Source: Candidatus Pyrohabitans jungbluthii (GTDB taxonomy: Archaea; Hydrothermarchaeota; Hydrothermarchaeia; Hydrothermarchaeales; BMS3B). Taken from it: a stretch of 64,000 bases of DNA. This document shows, piece after piece, positions 35,386 to 42,536 of the stretch. The notes below the pieces were generated by a model, which worked only from the letters and a program-made list of their open reading frames with translations, did not search any database and was not told the DNA's origin. The stretch's first letter is position 1, and each line of letters opens with the position of its first letter. The stretch lies in NCBI GenBank assembly GCA_002010065.2, contig MTMD02000007.1, forward strand, positions 1-64,000. Reading direction: 5' to 3'. Both the position numbers and the translations under genes were made by a program.

Positions 35386-35842
35386 GCTCTCGACTCTCCT
35401 TCAGGTAATCTTTAATCTCCCTGACGAACTGGTTGCCCAGCTCTTCAATGCGGAGCTCAAACTCCTCGCCCAGCGTGTCGCCCCTGCCTATGCCGGGGCA
35501 CTCGTCGGCGCAGCGAAGCTTGAGTACCAGCTCGTCCGCGTAAATTATCCCATCGAACAGGAAGGGATACATCTGGCAAGAGAGGGGCTTCACCCCAAGC
35601 TCATGAAGCTCACAGCTCAGATCCTCGCGCAGGAAGATGCATTTTCCAGCCTTGCCCTTGAGGCGGAAGAGCCCCTTCTCAGGCTTGAGCTCTGCGAACT
35701 CCTCCGGTGCTTTGCCTGTTGCACGGGAGATTCGCTCAACTCCTCGCGAGGTGACCACTCTGCCCTCAACGCAGCACTTGGCTCCGCACTCGCGGTAAAC
35801 GCAGGAGAAGCGCTCCACTTTGTGCGGCGAGTATATTATCAC
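35372..35842 (-). CDS. YkgJ-like Cys-cluster (zinc/iron-chelating) protein
   Basis: 156 residues. Cysteines spaced as in the YkgJ/UPF0153 family: FSCVYRECGAKCC at the N-terminus, CIFLREDLSCELHELGVKPLSCQMYPF in the middle, and LKLRCADECPGIG. The eight-Cys set is proposed to bind zinc or an Fe-S cluster; the function is not established. It overlaps the E1 gene start by 14 bases, implying coupled translation in the sulfur-carrier operon. A role in metal or redox modification is possible. Confidence 0.85.
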   Translation of the reverse strand: MIIYSPHKVERFSCVYRECGAKCCVEGRVVTSRGVERISRATGKAPEEFAELKPEKGLFRLKGKAGKCIFLREDLSCELHELGVKPLSCQMYPFLFDGIIYADELVLKLRCADECPGIGRGDTLGEEFELRIEELGNQFVREIKDYLKESREHESE

Positions 35843-35845
35843 CGC

Positions 35846-36115
35846 TCAGCCTCCAGAGACCGCGGGTAAGATGCTTATAACGTCATCCTCGGCGACCTCT
35901 GTGTCTAAGCCTTTCTTGAAGCGCACATCCTCGTTGTTGTGGAAGATGTTTATAAACTGCTTTATCTCGCCGTTCTCAATTATGCGCTCCTTGAAGCCAG
36001 GCTTCGCTTTGTCTATGTTTTCTATAATCTCGCGTATCGTTTTGCCGCTCGCCTGTATTTCGGGCTTACCATCGCTGAACTTTCTAAGGGGGGTAGCAAG
36101 CCTAACTGTTACCAT
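35846..36115 (-). CDS. MoaD/ThiS-family ubiquitin-like sulfur carrier
   Basis: 89 residues with a beta-grasp fold: VTVRLATPLRKFSDGK, IREIIENIDKAKPGFKERII, INIFHNNEDVRFKKGLDTEV and DDVISILPAVSGG. It ends exactly in Gly-Gly, so no protease trimming is needed before adenylation. The insert FHNNEDVRF is the usual loop before the last strands. It overlaps the threonine-synthase-like gene by 7 bases and lies two genes before the E1 enzyme. It is probably a thiocarboxylate sulfur donor. No other molybdopterin gene is nearby. Confidence 0.92.
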   Translation of the reverse strand: MVTVRLATPLRKFSDGKPEIQASGKTIREIIENIDKAKPGFKERIIENGEIKQFINIFHNNEDVRFKKGLDTEVAEDDVISILPAVSGG

Positions 36116-37356
36116 GCGACCACCTCCTTCTCGAGCTTCTTTTCTACTAACTCGCGAAATGCGTCGAGATCAGGCTTTATAACAGGCGGCTTTGTTAAGT
36201 AGTTCGCAAGAACGTCCTGCGTCTTTAAGCCATTGCCTGTGATGTACGCAACAACACTCTCATCGCGGTCGATTTCTCCCGCCTCAACCAGCTTTTTAAG
36301 CGTGGCTATCACAACACCGCCCGCGGTTTCTGTGAATATACCCTCTGTCTTTGCGAGAAGCTTTATCCCCTCGATGATCTCGGGATCGCTGGCAGCGCCG
36401 GCTGTGCCTCCGCTCTCCTTAATCACCTTTACTGCATAGTAGCCGTCCGCTGGATTGCCTATGGCAAGGCTCTTCTCTATCGTATTCGGCTTCACGGGCT
36501 TAATGGGCTCGCCGGTGCGGAACGCCGTGGTTACAGGCGAACATCCCTCGCTCTGGGCTGCGGTAATGCGCGTGTCTGCGCTGTCTATTAAGCCTAGAGT
36601 CTCAAACTCCTTCAAGCCTTTGTATATCTTTGTGAGCAGCGAACCACTGGCTACGGGGATAATCGCCCGCTCTGGAGCGCGCCACCCAAGCTGCTCCGCA
36701 ACCTCGTATCCTAGGGTTTTTGAGCCCTCTGAGTAGAATGGCCTCAAGTTTATGTTCACAAAGCCCCAATTATAGTAGCCTGCGATCTCAGTGCACAGGC
36801 GATTGACATCGTCGTAGTTGCCCTCCACGCTTATAAGGTTGGGGTCGTAGGCAAGGGTCTGGATTATCTTCCCGAGGTTGAGGTTCGCTGGTATGAAGAT
36901 ATAGCAGTTCAGCTTCGCCTTAGCAGCGTGCGCTGCCACGCTGTTCGCCAGGTTACCTGTGGAGGCGCAGCCCACCGTATCGAAGCCAAACTCTATCGCC
37001 TTGCTCACCGCCACGCTCACAACGCGGTCCTTGAATGAGAATGTGGGGTTAACTGAGTCGTTCTTTATGTAAAGCTCCTTTAAGCCGAGAGCTTCCGCTA
37101 AATTATCAGCGCGGTGAAGCGGTGTGAAGCCTGCCTGCAGGTCAACGATGCTCGAATCACTCTCCACAGGCAGGAGTTCGCGGTAGCGCCACAGCGTGGG
37201 TGCACGCTTCTCAATCTTCTCTTTGCTCAGCTTCTCCTTTATCGCCTCGTAGTCGTACTCTACCTCAAGCGGACCAAAGCACTCCTCGCAGATGCTTATC
37301 GCCTCTACGGGGTAGCGCTTTCCACAGTTCCTGCACTTTAGGCTAATGACCGTCAT
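36109..37356 (-). CDS. Threonine synthase-family PLP enzyme linked to a sulfur carrier
   Basis: 415 residues from the ATG at 37356, preceded by GGAAGGTG. An N-terminal zinc-ribbon-like segment (LKCRNCGK, CEECF, residues 7-27) precedes the fold-type II PLP core. The Schiff-base Lys is about residue 109 in NPTFSFKDR, followed by CASTGNLANSVAAHAA and TAGAASDPEII. Sequence is nearest threonine synthase, which makes Thr from O-phosphohomoserine. The operon partners (MoaD, E1, TusA) are unexpected for that reaction. By analogy with CysM/CysO, the enzyme could put carrier-bound sulfur onto an activated serine or homoserine. Threonine synthase remains the default call. Confidence 0.85.
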   Translation of the reverse strand: MTVISLKCRNCGKRYPVEAISICEECFGPLEVEYDYEAIKEKLSKEKIEKRAPTLWRYRELLPVESDSSIVDLQAGFTPLHRADNLAEALGLKELYIKNDSVNPTFSFKDRVVSVAVSKAIEFGFDTVGCASTGNLANSVAAHAAKAKLNCYIFIPANLNLGKIIQTLAYDPNLISVEGNYDDVNRLCTEIAGYYNWGFVNINLRPFYSEGSKTLGYEVAEQLGWRAPERAIIPVASGSLLTKIYKGLKEFETLGLIDSADTRITAAQSEGCSPVTTAFRTGEPIKPVKPNTIEKSLAIGNPADGYYAVKVIKESGGTAGAASDPEIIEGIKLLAKTEGIFTETAGGVVIATLKKLVEAGEIDRDESVVAYITGNGLKTQDVLANYLTKPPVIKPDLDAFRELVEKKLEKEVVAW

Positions 37357-37412
37357 GGTATCACCTTCCAGAATACAGATATGTAACAATATATATAATT
37401 TTCGGTAAAACT

Positions 37413-37429
37413 TATTACCAAAAGTAATA
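37413..37429. promoter_or_regulatory. Palindrome TATTAC-CAAAA-GTAATA upstream of the sulfur-carrier operon
   Basis: A perfect 6-bp-arm inverted repeat about 15-25 bases upstream of the minus-strand TATA-like stretch (ATTATATATAT, 37389-37400) that serves the threonine-synthase-family gene. It is placed as a regulator binding site. The regulator is unknown. Confidence 0.4.
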
Positions 37430-37463
37430 TTAAAAAATAGAGAAAATAGAAAAGCTCCCAGCT

Positions 37464-37649
37464 TCAGCAGGAGCTATGCGAGATTGCACCCTCTGGACAC
37501 GCCTCTACGCAGGCGCAGCACTCCACGCAGTCGTCGGCGTTCACCACTACGCTCTTGCCGTCGTTCAGCTCATAAACCGACGAGGGGCAGGTGTCAACAC
37601 AGGTTCCACAGCCGACGCACTTTGCTTCGTCAACGCTTATGTCTACCAT
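37464..37649 (-). CDS. 2[4Fe-4S] ferredoxin
   Basis: 61 residues from the ATG at 37649, 8 bases after GGAGG-containing sequence; an in-frame TTG at 37658 would leave no spacing. Two cluster motifs: CVGCGTCVDTCP and CVECCACVEACP. The second is CxxCxxC with one extra Cys. It carries low-potential electrons and lies close to dsrAB, so it may supply or accept their electrons. Confidence 0.92.
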   Translation of the reverse strand: MVDISVDEAKCVGCGTCVDTCPSSVYELNDGKSVVVNADDCVECCACVEACPEGAISHSSC

Positions 37650-37821
37650 TCTCTTCAACCTCCGACTTTTCAGGGTTATCGCTGCTTATTTAAACTTTTT
37701 GGTGACCTCGCAGAGCACGAGGCACTTAAGCCCAGAGGTTTAACAAGTTAAAACTGAACATAACAAAATTTAAATATGTTAAGCTAAAGCTATGCTTGGA
37801 AAACTAAAAGGAGGCTAAGTA

Positions 37822-38028
37822 ATGGCGAACATAGAGGTTGATCTCGACGCGTGTGTGGGTTGTGGCACCTGCGAGTCTCTCTGCCCAAGCACCTTCCAGC
37901 TTCAGGACGGCAAGAGCTACGTGATTGGTGACGGCTCAGACTGCGACCTGGAAGAAGTAGTAAACAGCTGCCCGACCAGCGCAATAACTGTCGAGGGCAT
38001 AGGTTCTGCTGAGAGAAAGCAGGTGTAA
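37822..38028 (+). CDS. Single-cluster [4Fe-4S] ferredoxin
   Basis: 68 residues. A cluster motif CVGCGTC in the first 20 residues, then the final cluster Cys in SCPTSAI. Cys21 in ESLCP and the Cys in GSDCD could form the disulfide known from Pyrococcus ferredoxin. It begins with AGGAGG about 10 bases upstream and converges with dsrB. A TATA-like AAATATG lies in the AT-rich gap before it. It is a likely electron carrier for the sulfite reductase or other oxidoreductases. Confidence 0.9.
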   Translation: MANIEVDLDACVGCGTCESLCPSTFQLQDGKSYVIGDGSDCDLEEVVNSCPTSAITVEGIGSAERKQV

Positions 38029-38148
38029 ATACCCCTCCACCTTTTTTAAATTTTAAAACTTACAAAATTTTATTCTGCTTTTATCAAAATTGGTTATTTA
38101 AAAAGTATCTAAATTTTAAACACAAAAAAAGACAAAAGGGGGAGGGCT

Positions 38149-39261
38149 TTAGGAGAACTTCTTCATCTCCTTGCCCTTCACGCGAGCGCCGGCGTTCATG
38201 TCGCGGATGTTGAAGATGTAGTCGTCGATGTGCTTGTGGGTGAACTCCAAGCCAGTGCGTTCGAAGAACTCCGTCCAGCCGATGCGCTCTATCCACTCAC
38301 CCATGCGCTCGTCCGGCTTGGCATCGCTGGCCCAGGCGTCGATTATCTTCTTAACTGTCTCCACAACCTCTGGCCAGCGTGGCGGGTTGTTGGGTATGAA
38401 AGGCACCGCGAGGCGCGAGAAGGCGGGACCTCCTCTGGTGTTGGAGATCTTGCCACCCACCCAGATTGAAACGCCGTCGTTCTTGGGGTCAGCCAGTGGT
38501 GTGCCTGGGCAGAGACCATAGCAGATACCGCAGTACATACACTTCTCGCCGTCTATGCTAATGCTCCTTATGGTGGTGCCGTCCTCCTTCTTTATCATCT
38601 TGGGCTTTATTGCATAGGTTGGGCACGCGGCGATCATGCTGGGAATCTCGCACGCCTTGCTAACCACTTCGTCAATAACCGTCGGTGGGCGGCGGTGAAC
38701 GCCTAGGATAGCGATATCCGAGCAGTGCACTGCACCGCACATGTTAAGGCAGCCTGAGACAGCTATTGTGAGGCGCGTGGGAAGCTTCTCGCTCACGAAG
38801 TAGTCGTATAGCTCGTCCATGAGCACCTTCTGAAGACCTGGTGAGTCAGTTGCAGGTGTGTGGCAGTGCACCCAGCCGGTGCATGCTACGATACTGCGCA
38901 CAGTCCTGCCGGTACCACCTACTGGGAATCCCAGCTCCGCAAGTTCCTTCTTCAGGGGCTCCACGTTATCTTTATTGTCCAGGATGAACTCAACGCTGTG
39001 CCTAGAGGTAAAGCGCAGGTAGCCGTTGGCATACTTGTCAGCAAGGTCGCACAGCTTGAGCACAGTCTCGCTAGCGATAAACTTGGGCTGCCCGGCGCGG
39101 ACAGTGTAGGCTTCCTCACCGCTCTCGCTTACGTGCTTGTAAACCCCTGGCTCAAGCTCCTCGTGGTACTTCCACTTGCCGTAATTGCGCTGCACCACAG
39201 GGGGGAGCATCTCCTTATAATCTGGTGGACCAAAATCCAGCTCATCAAAGGAAAGCGCCAT
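38149..39261 (-). CDS. dsrB: Dissimilatory sulfite reductase beta subunit
   Basis: 370 residues, normal length. N-terminal FTSRHSVEFILDNKDNV, then the siroheme/Fe-S region CTGWVHCHTPATDSPG and SGCLNMCGAVHCSDIAILGVHRR, and a ferredoxin domain with CMYCGICYGLCPGTPLADPKNDG. These are the conserved DsrB motifs, with all cluster cysteines present. With DsrA it reduces sulfite by six electrons at a siroheme-[4Fe-4S] site. It starts 13 bases after dsrA, with GGAGGTGAAAG ahead of its ATG. The small dsrD gene, usually downstream of dsrB in sulfate reducers, is missing here. Confidence 0.97.
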   Translation of the reverse strand: MALSFDELDFGPPDYKEMLPPVVQRNYGKWKYHEELEPGVYKHVSESGEEAYTVRAGQPKFIASETVLKLCDLADKYANGYLRFTSRHSVEFILDNKDNVEPLKKELAELGFPVGGTGRTVRSIVACTGWVHCHTPATDSPGLQKVLMDELYDYFVSEKLPTRLTIAVSGCLNMCGAVHCSDIAILGVHRRPPTVIDEVVSKACEIPSMIAACPTYAIKPKMIKKEDGTTIRSISIDGEKCMYCGICYGLCPGTPLADPKNDGVSIWVGGKISNTRGGPAFSRLAVPFIPNNPPRWPEVVETVKKIIDAWASDAKPDERMGEWIERIGWTEFFERTGLEFTHKHIDDYIFNIRDMNAGARVKGKEMKKFS

Positions 39262-39274
39262 CTTCTTTCACCTC

Positions 39275-40444
39275 CTACTCCTCATCCACCTGTACTTCGC
39301 CCGGGAAGTAGAACCAGAACGGGTTGTTCCTGGGCGCCTTCACCATCGTTGGCAGTGGGTCAAGTCCCACTTCGTGGAGGAACTTGCCAGCGCCTATGCG
39401 GTATATGGTTTCGCCGATTCTCTCCTTCGCTCTGCCGTTCTCATCCCACCAGTCGAGAAGCTTGTACATCAGCTCTTTAAGCTCAGTGTACGGAGGCTCC
39501 AGCTTCATGAAGGGTATCAGCGTCCACGCCAAGAAGGCACCGTAGCGACCTCTCGCACGTCCGCCAACGAGTATCGTGGCACCCCTGTCGTCTCCTGGGG
39601 AGAGTGCCTTGGGCATCTTCTGCAGGCAGTACATGCAGCGCACGCACTCGTCGTTGTTTATCTTGAGCTCATTACCATCCCAGCTCATCGCATTTGTGGG
39701 ACAGTTTTTAACTATGTACTCCACATCCACCTTGCCACTCTTGGCGTAGTTCCTTACTTCCTCCTGATCTATCTTGATGTCATCGCGCCAAGTACCCATT
39801 ATAACGAAGTCTGCTCTGGGAACACCTGCAACGCAATCGGTGGGGCAGCCGGAGATCTTCACCTTGAACTTGTACGGGAAGCGCGGGCGGTGCATGTCGT
39901 TGAGGATCTCTTCGTCGGTCATCAGAGTGTGGTATATATCGTTGGTGTCTATGCACGCCATTTCACAGCGCGCGGGGCCGATACAGTTGCTCGCAGTACG
40001 GAAGTCGCCAGCGCTTCCTCCAATGTCCCAGTGCTCCTTCGCTGCCTCGTCGAAGAAGGGTTCAATGTTCTCAGTTGGTATGCCCACAACCTGCAGGTCT
40101 CCAGTGGCGCCGTGGAAGTTCATCAAACCAGAGCCGTACTTGTTCCACAGTTCAACAAGCTTGCGCAGCTTCTTTGTGCTGTAGAACCACCCGGCGGGCT
40201 GGATGAACCTTATTGTGTGGGCATCTGCGAGGATGTCACGCCTGTCAGAGACCCTGCCAATAACACCAGCGTCGTAGCCGGGAACACCCACCATGCCGCC
40301 ATGGGTCCAGTGGGTCATTTTGTCTTCGTAGTTCAGCTCATAGAGCTTGAGCAGCCCAGTGTAGCCCGTCTTTTTAATCTCTTTGACTATACTGGGCCAT
40401 GGCCCCTTTTCAAGCTCGTCCAGAAGAGGGGTTTCCGATGCCAC
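39275..40444 (-). CDS. dsrA: Dissimilatory sulfite reductase alpha subunit
   Basis: 389 residues from a GTG at 40444 (GGAGGTGAAATGAG upstream). It has WTHGGMVGVPGYDAGVIGRVSD near the start, the siroheme set NCIGPARCEMAC and ISGCPTDCVAG, and a ferredoxin domain with CVRCMYCLQKMPKAL, in which the fourth ligand position differs from CxxCxxCxxxCP. The catalytic sulfite-binding pattern and both ligand sets are kept. It is the first gene of dsrAB. The TATA-like stretch at 40514-40528 on the minus strand gives about 45 bases of leader. Confidence 0.97.
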   Translation of the reverse strand: MASETPLLDELEKGPWPSIVKEIKKTGYTGLLKLYELNYEDKMTHWTHGGMVGVPGYDAGVIGRVSDRRDILADAHTIRFIQPAGWFYSTKKLRKLVELWNKYGSGLMNFHGATGDLQVVGIPTENIEPFFDEAAKEHWDIGGSAGDFRTASNCIGPARCEMACIDTNDIYHTLMTDEEILNDMHRPRFPYKFKVKISGCPTDCVAGVPRADFVIMGTWRDDIKIDQEEVRNYAKSGKVDVEYIVKNCPTNAMSWDGNELKINNDECVRCMYCLQKMPKALSPGDDRGATILVGGRARGRYGAFLAWTLIPFMKLEPPYTELKELMYKLLDWWDENGRAKERIGETIYRIGAGKFLHEVGLDPLPTMVKAPRNNPFWFYFPGEVQVDEE

Positions 40445-40560
40445 CTCATTTCACCTCCTGCCTTAGTTACAACAAAATCTACCTACGCCTAGCGAATTGA
40501 ATTAAAGTTTTTTTGGTATATATAATTTTTCATTAAAGTGACCAGTCTGTGCAAAGTTGC

Positions 40561-40614
40561 CCACAACCGTGCACAATTTTACCTCGTTAGGCTACGCTGC
40601 GCCTATGGTTGTGG
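40561..40614 (+). promoter_or_regulatory. Structured leader ahead of the HemA-like operon
   Basis: Outer arms CCACAACC (40561-40568) and GGTTGTGG (40607-40614) and inner arms TAGGC (40588-40592) and GCCTA (40601-40605) can stack on the 3' side with one bulge base. The stem ends 4 bases before the ATG at 40619. If transcribed, it would sit on the start region and could act as a control element. No known riboswitch class was recognised. Confidence 0.4.
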
Positions 40615-40618
40615 TTTT

Positions 40619-41161
40619 ATGGACAAGGAGGAATTTCTGGAGAGGTTCTACCTCGACGAGGAGGAGAGGCACAAGCGTGCGGAGCGCATAAGCAAGGGGA
40701 TGGTGCGCTACGAGCGCAAGAAGAACGCCATTTTCACCTTTAAAGACAGCGTTGCCAAAATCGACCTCTGCGAGGTGTGCAGGCATCCCAAGGGCGTGAC
40801 CTATACCCTGTGCGAGGTTGTGCCGAGCTTTGAAAATGTGGACGTTGGCGAGATGCTCGTCGAGGCGAGGGAGAAGGCAGAGGTGTTCTGCAAGAGCGAG
40901 GGCACCAGGGGGCAGTGCATAATCAACATAGTGATACCCCCGGAGCCTAAGATGATTATGGAGCTTGGTGAGCACCTCGACGAGATGACAAAGCTTGGAA
41001 ACTTCGCTGTTACCGTGTACGACACGAAGAGCGGGAAGATGGGAATGCTTGTGATAGATGAGAGCTTCCTTTCAGAGCTGCGCGAGGACCCCGATTACAA
41101 GGGGATGAGCGACGCCGAGATATTCACGAATTTTATGATGAACTACGCTGAGCTACTATGA
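40619..41161 (+). CDS. Uncharacterised cysteine-containing protein, divergent from dsrAB
   Basis: 180 residues from the ATG at 40619. The frame extends upstream to 40538, but those residues overlap the structured leader. Family not recognised. The N-terminal ~45 residues are charged and helical; then DLCEVCRHPKGVTYTLCEVV carries three Cys. The middle reads FCKSEGTRGQCIINIVIPPEPKM, and the C-terminal part is alpha/beta (NFAVTVYDTKSGKMGMLVIDESFL). It is the first gene of an operon with the HemA-like protein, 4-base overlap (ATGA). Its position suggests a tetrapyrrole- or sulfite-related role; unproven. Confidence 0.7.
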   Translation: MDKEEFLERFYLDEEERHKRAERISKGMVRYERKKNAIFTFKDSVAKIDLCEVCRHPKGVTYTLCEVVPSFENVDVGEMLVEAREKAEVFCKSEGTRGQCIINIVIPPEPKMIMELGEHLDEMTKLGNFAVTVYDTKSGKMGMLVIDESFLSELREDPDYKGMSDAEIFTNFMMNYAELL

Positions 41162-42135
41162 CGCTGCTTTGCTTATCTCTGCACCACATAAAAACGAGCT
41201 ATAAGAACTTCTCCCGGGTTAGGTTTTCCTCTCCCTCGAGCTTTTATGAGGCCACTCAGAGCTTTGGCGAGCGAGTGTTATTCCAGACTGGCACCAGGGT
41301 TGAGGTATACACTACTGGCGATTCAACATCTGCGATGCTGAAGGTGCTATCACAACACAGTGGCATCGCAGAGGAGGAACTCTCAAAGCTGTTCATGGTT
41401 TACAGTGCCTCCGACGCAGCGGAGCATCTTTTCAGACTTGCGTGCTGCATTGAGTCTCGCGTGCTGGGCGAAACCTATATCCCCTGGCAGGTGGAGGCGG
41501 CGCTTGAGCAAGCTAAAGCGGCAGGTGCCGCTGGCGAGGTGCTTGAAAAGCTTTTCGGCGCATCGCTGCAGGCAAGCAGGAGGGCAATAGAGGAGACGGG
41601 CATAGCCAAAGGCGACCTCCACATCAGGGCACTGGAGGCGCTTCGTGCAGCGACAGAGCTTAAAGGAAAAAAGGTGCTCCTGTACGGCGCAGGTTTAACC
41701 GGCAGAAGGGTTGCAAAGCTGGCTAAGCAGCATGGCGCAAGCATCGCCGTACTAAACCGCAACTACGACATAGCGCAGCGATGTGCACATGAGATTGGCG
41801 CTGAGGCGCTTAATTATGAGGAGCGCAATGACGCGCTGAGGGATGCCGACATCCTGGTATGCGCCACTCTCGCCTCGCACTACCGCGTTACCCCGGAGCT
41901 TCTCGCTAAGCTTGAGCGGGAGAAGCGCCTTGTGATTCTTGATGTCTCACCCTTCAGAAACGTCTCGCCAGAGGTGGCGAAGCTTGGCTTTGTCACCCTT
42001 GTTAACGGCGGGGTAGCGAAGGCTGCGGAGGAGAACCTCAAGGCGATGAGGGTAGAGGTTCCCAAAGTGGAGGGGATAGTGGCTGAGGAGCTGGCCAAGC
42101 TCAGGGCTGAGCTTCCTGAGCTTTTTGAGGTGTGA
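41158..42135 (+). CDS. Glutamyl-tRNA reductase-like protein lacking the catalytic cysteine
   Basis: 325 residues, shorter than the 400-plus of most GluTRs. The N-terminal catalytic region is FQTGTRVEVY where active GluTR has a TCNRVEVY pattern; the nucleophilic Cys is Gly45 (GGC at 41290-41292). The middle part matches the fold (LFRLACCIESRVLGETYIPWQVEAALEQAK), and a Rossmann motif (VLLYGAGLTGRRVAKL) and NAD(P) region follow. The dimerisation helix is shortened. GluTR makes glutamate semialdehyde for tetrapyrroles; without the Cys, no thioester can form. It may be a regulator, a changed enzyme or a decaying copy. A true hemA should exist elsewhere. Confidence 0.8.
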   Translation: MTLLCLSLHHIKTSYKNFSRVRFSSPSSFYEATQSFGERVLFQTGTRVEVYTTGDSTSAMLKVLSQHSGIAEEELSKLFMVYSASDAAEHLFRLACCIESRVLGETYIPWQVEAALEQAKAAGAAGEVLEKLFGASLQASRRAIEETGIAKGDLHIRALEALRAATELKGKKVLLYGAGLTGRRVAKLAKQHGASIAVLNRNYDIAQRCAHEIGAEALNYEERNDALRDADILVCATLASHYRVTPELLAKLEREKRLVILDVSPFRNVSPEVAKLGFVTLVNGGVAKAAEENLKAMRVEVPKVEGIVAEELAKLRAELPELFEV

Positions 42136-42138
42136 ACC

Positions 42139-42336
42139 ATGCCCTACATAGCGCTTGAGCTTGGCGACGAGGATTTGGAGCATGCGAAGCTGGTGCTTGG
42201 CGAAGCATGCGAGAGCTGCGAGGTTAATATAGATGGCAGAGTGGAGAAAGGGATACTGCTGTCAAAGAAGACCCCTAAAAATCTTTACGCCCTCCTCGCG
42301 ATATACATGCAGAACCGCGTGGACTGGAGGCGGTGA
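42139..42336 (+). CDS. Uncharacterised 65-residue protein (first of a pair)
   Basis: 65 residues, 3 bases after the HemA-like stop, so the same operon. It opens PYIALELGDEDLEHAKLVLG and has Cys residues in EACESCEVN. It resembles the next gene in length and in its first ~20 residues. No family was recognised. Small alpha/beta fold likely. Confidence 0.65.
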   Translation: MPYIALELGDEDLEHAKLVLGEACESCEVNIDGRVEKGILLSKKTPKNLYALLAIYMQNRVDWRR

Positions 42337-42337
42337 G

Positions 42338-42535
42338 ATGGGCTACGTGCTCCTCGAAGTCAGCGACGAAGCCTTCGCAGCCATAGAGGCGCTGTTAAAG
42401 GGAAGCTTCCGAAAGCTCAGCGTGGAGTGCTCCTCCTTCAAAGAAGGTGAAGAGGTTCTGGTTTTCGAGGAAAGGCTGAGCTCTGGCGACTACCACCTGC
42501 TCCAGTCGATACTGGTGCAGGATTTGGAGTGGTAG
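42338..42535 (+). CDS. Uncharacterised 65-residue protein (second of a pair)
   Basis: 65 residues from the ATG at 42338, preceded by GGAGGCGGTGAG. It opens GYVLLEVSDEAFAAIEALLKG, similar in pattern to the start of the preceding protein. A single Cys lies mid-protein. It converges with the radical SAM gene (stops one base apart). Function unknown. Confidence 0.65.
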   Translation: MGYVLLEVSDEAFAAIEALLKGSFRKLSVECSSFKEGEEVLVFEERLSSGDYHLLQSILVQDLEW

Positions 42536-42536
42536 G

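Noticed and set aside
39374-40492. 372-residue plus-strand frame opposite dsrA
   Set aside because: dsrA is certain on the other strand; the frame is open only because of its codon composition.
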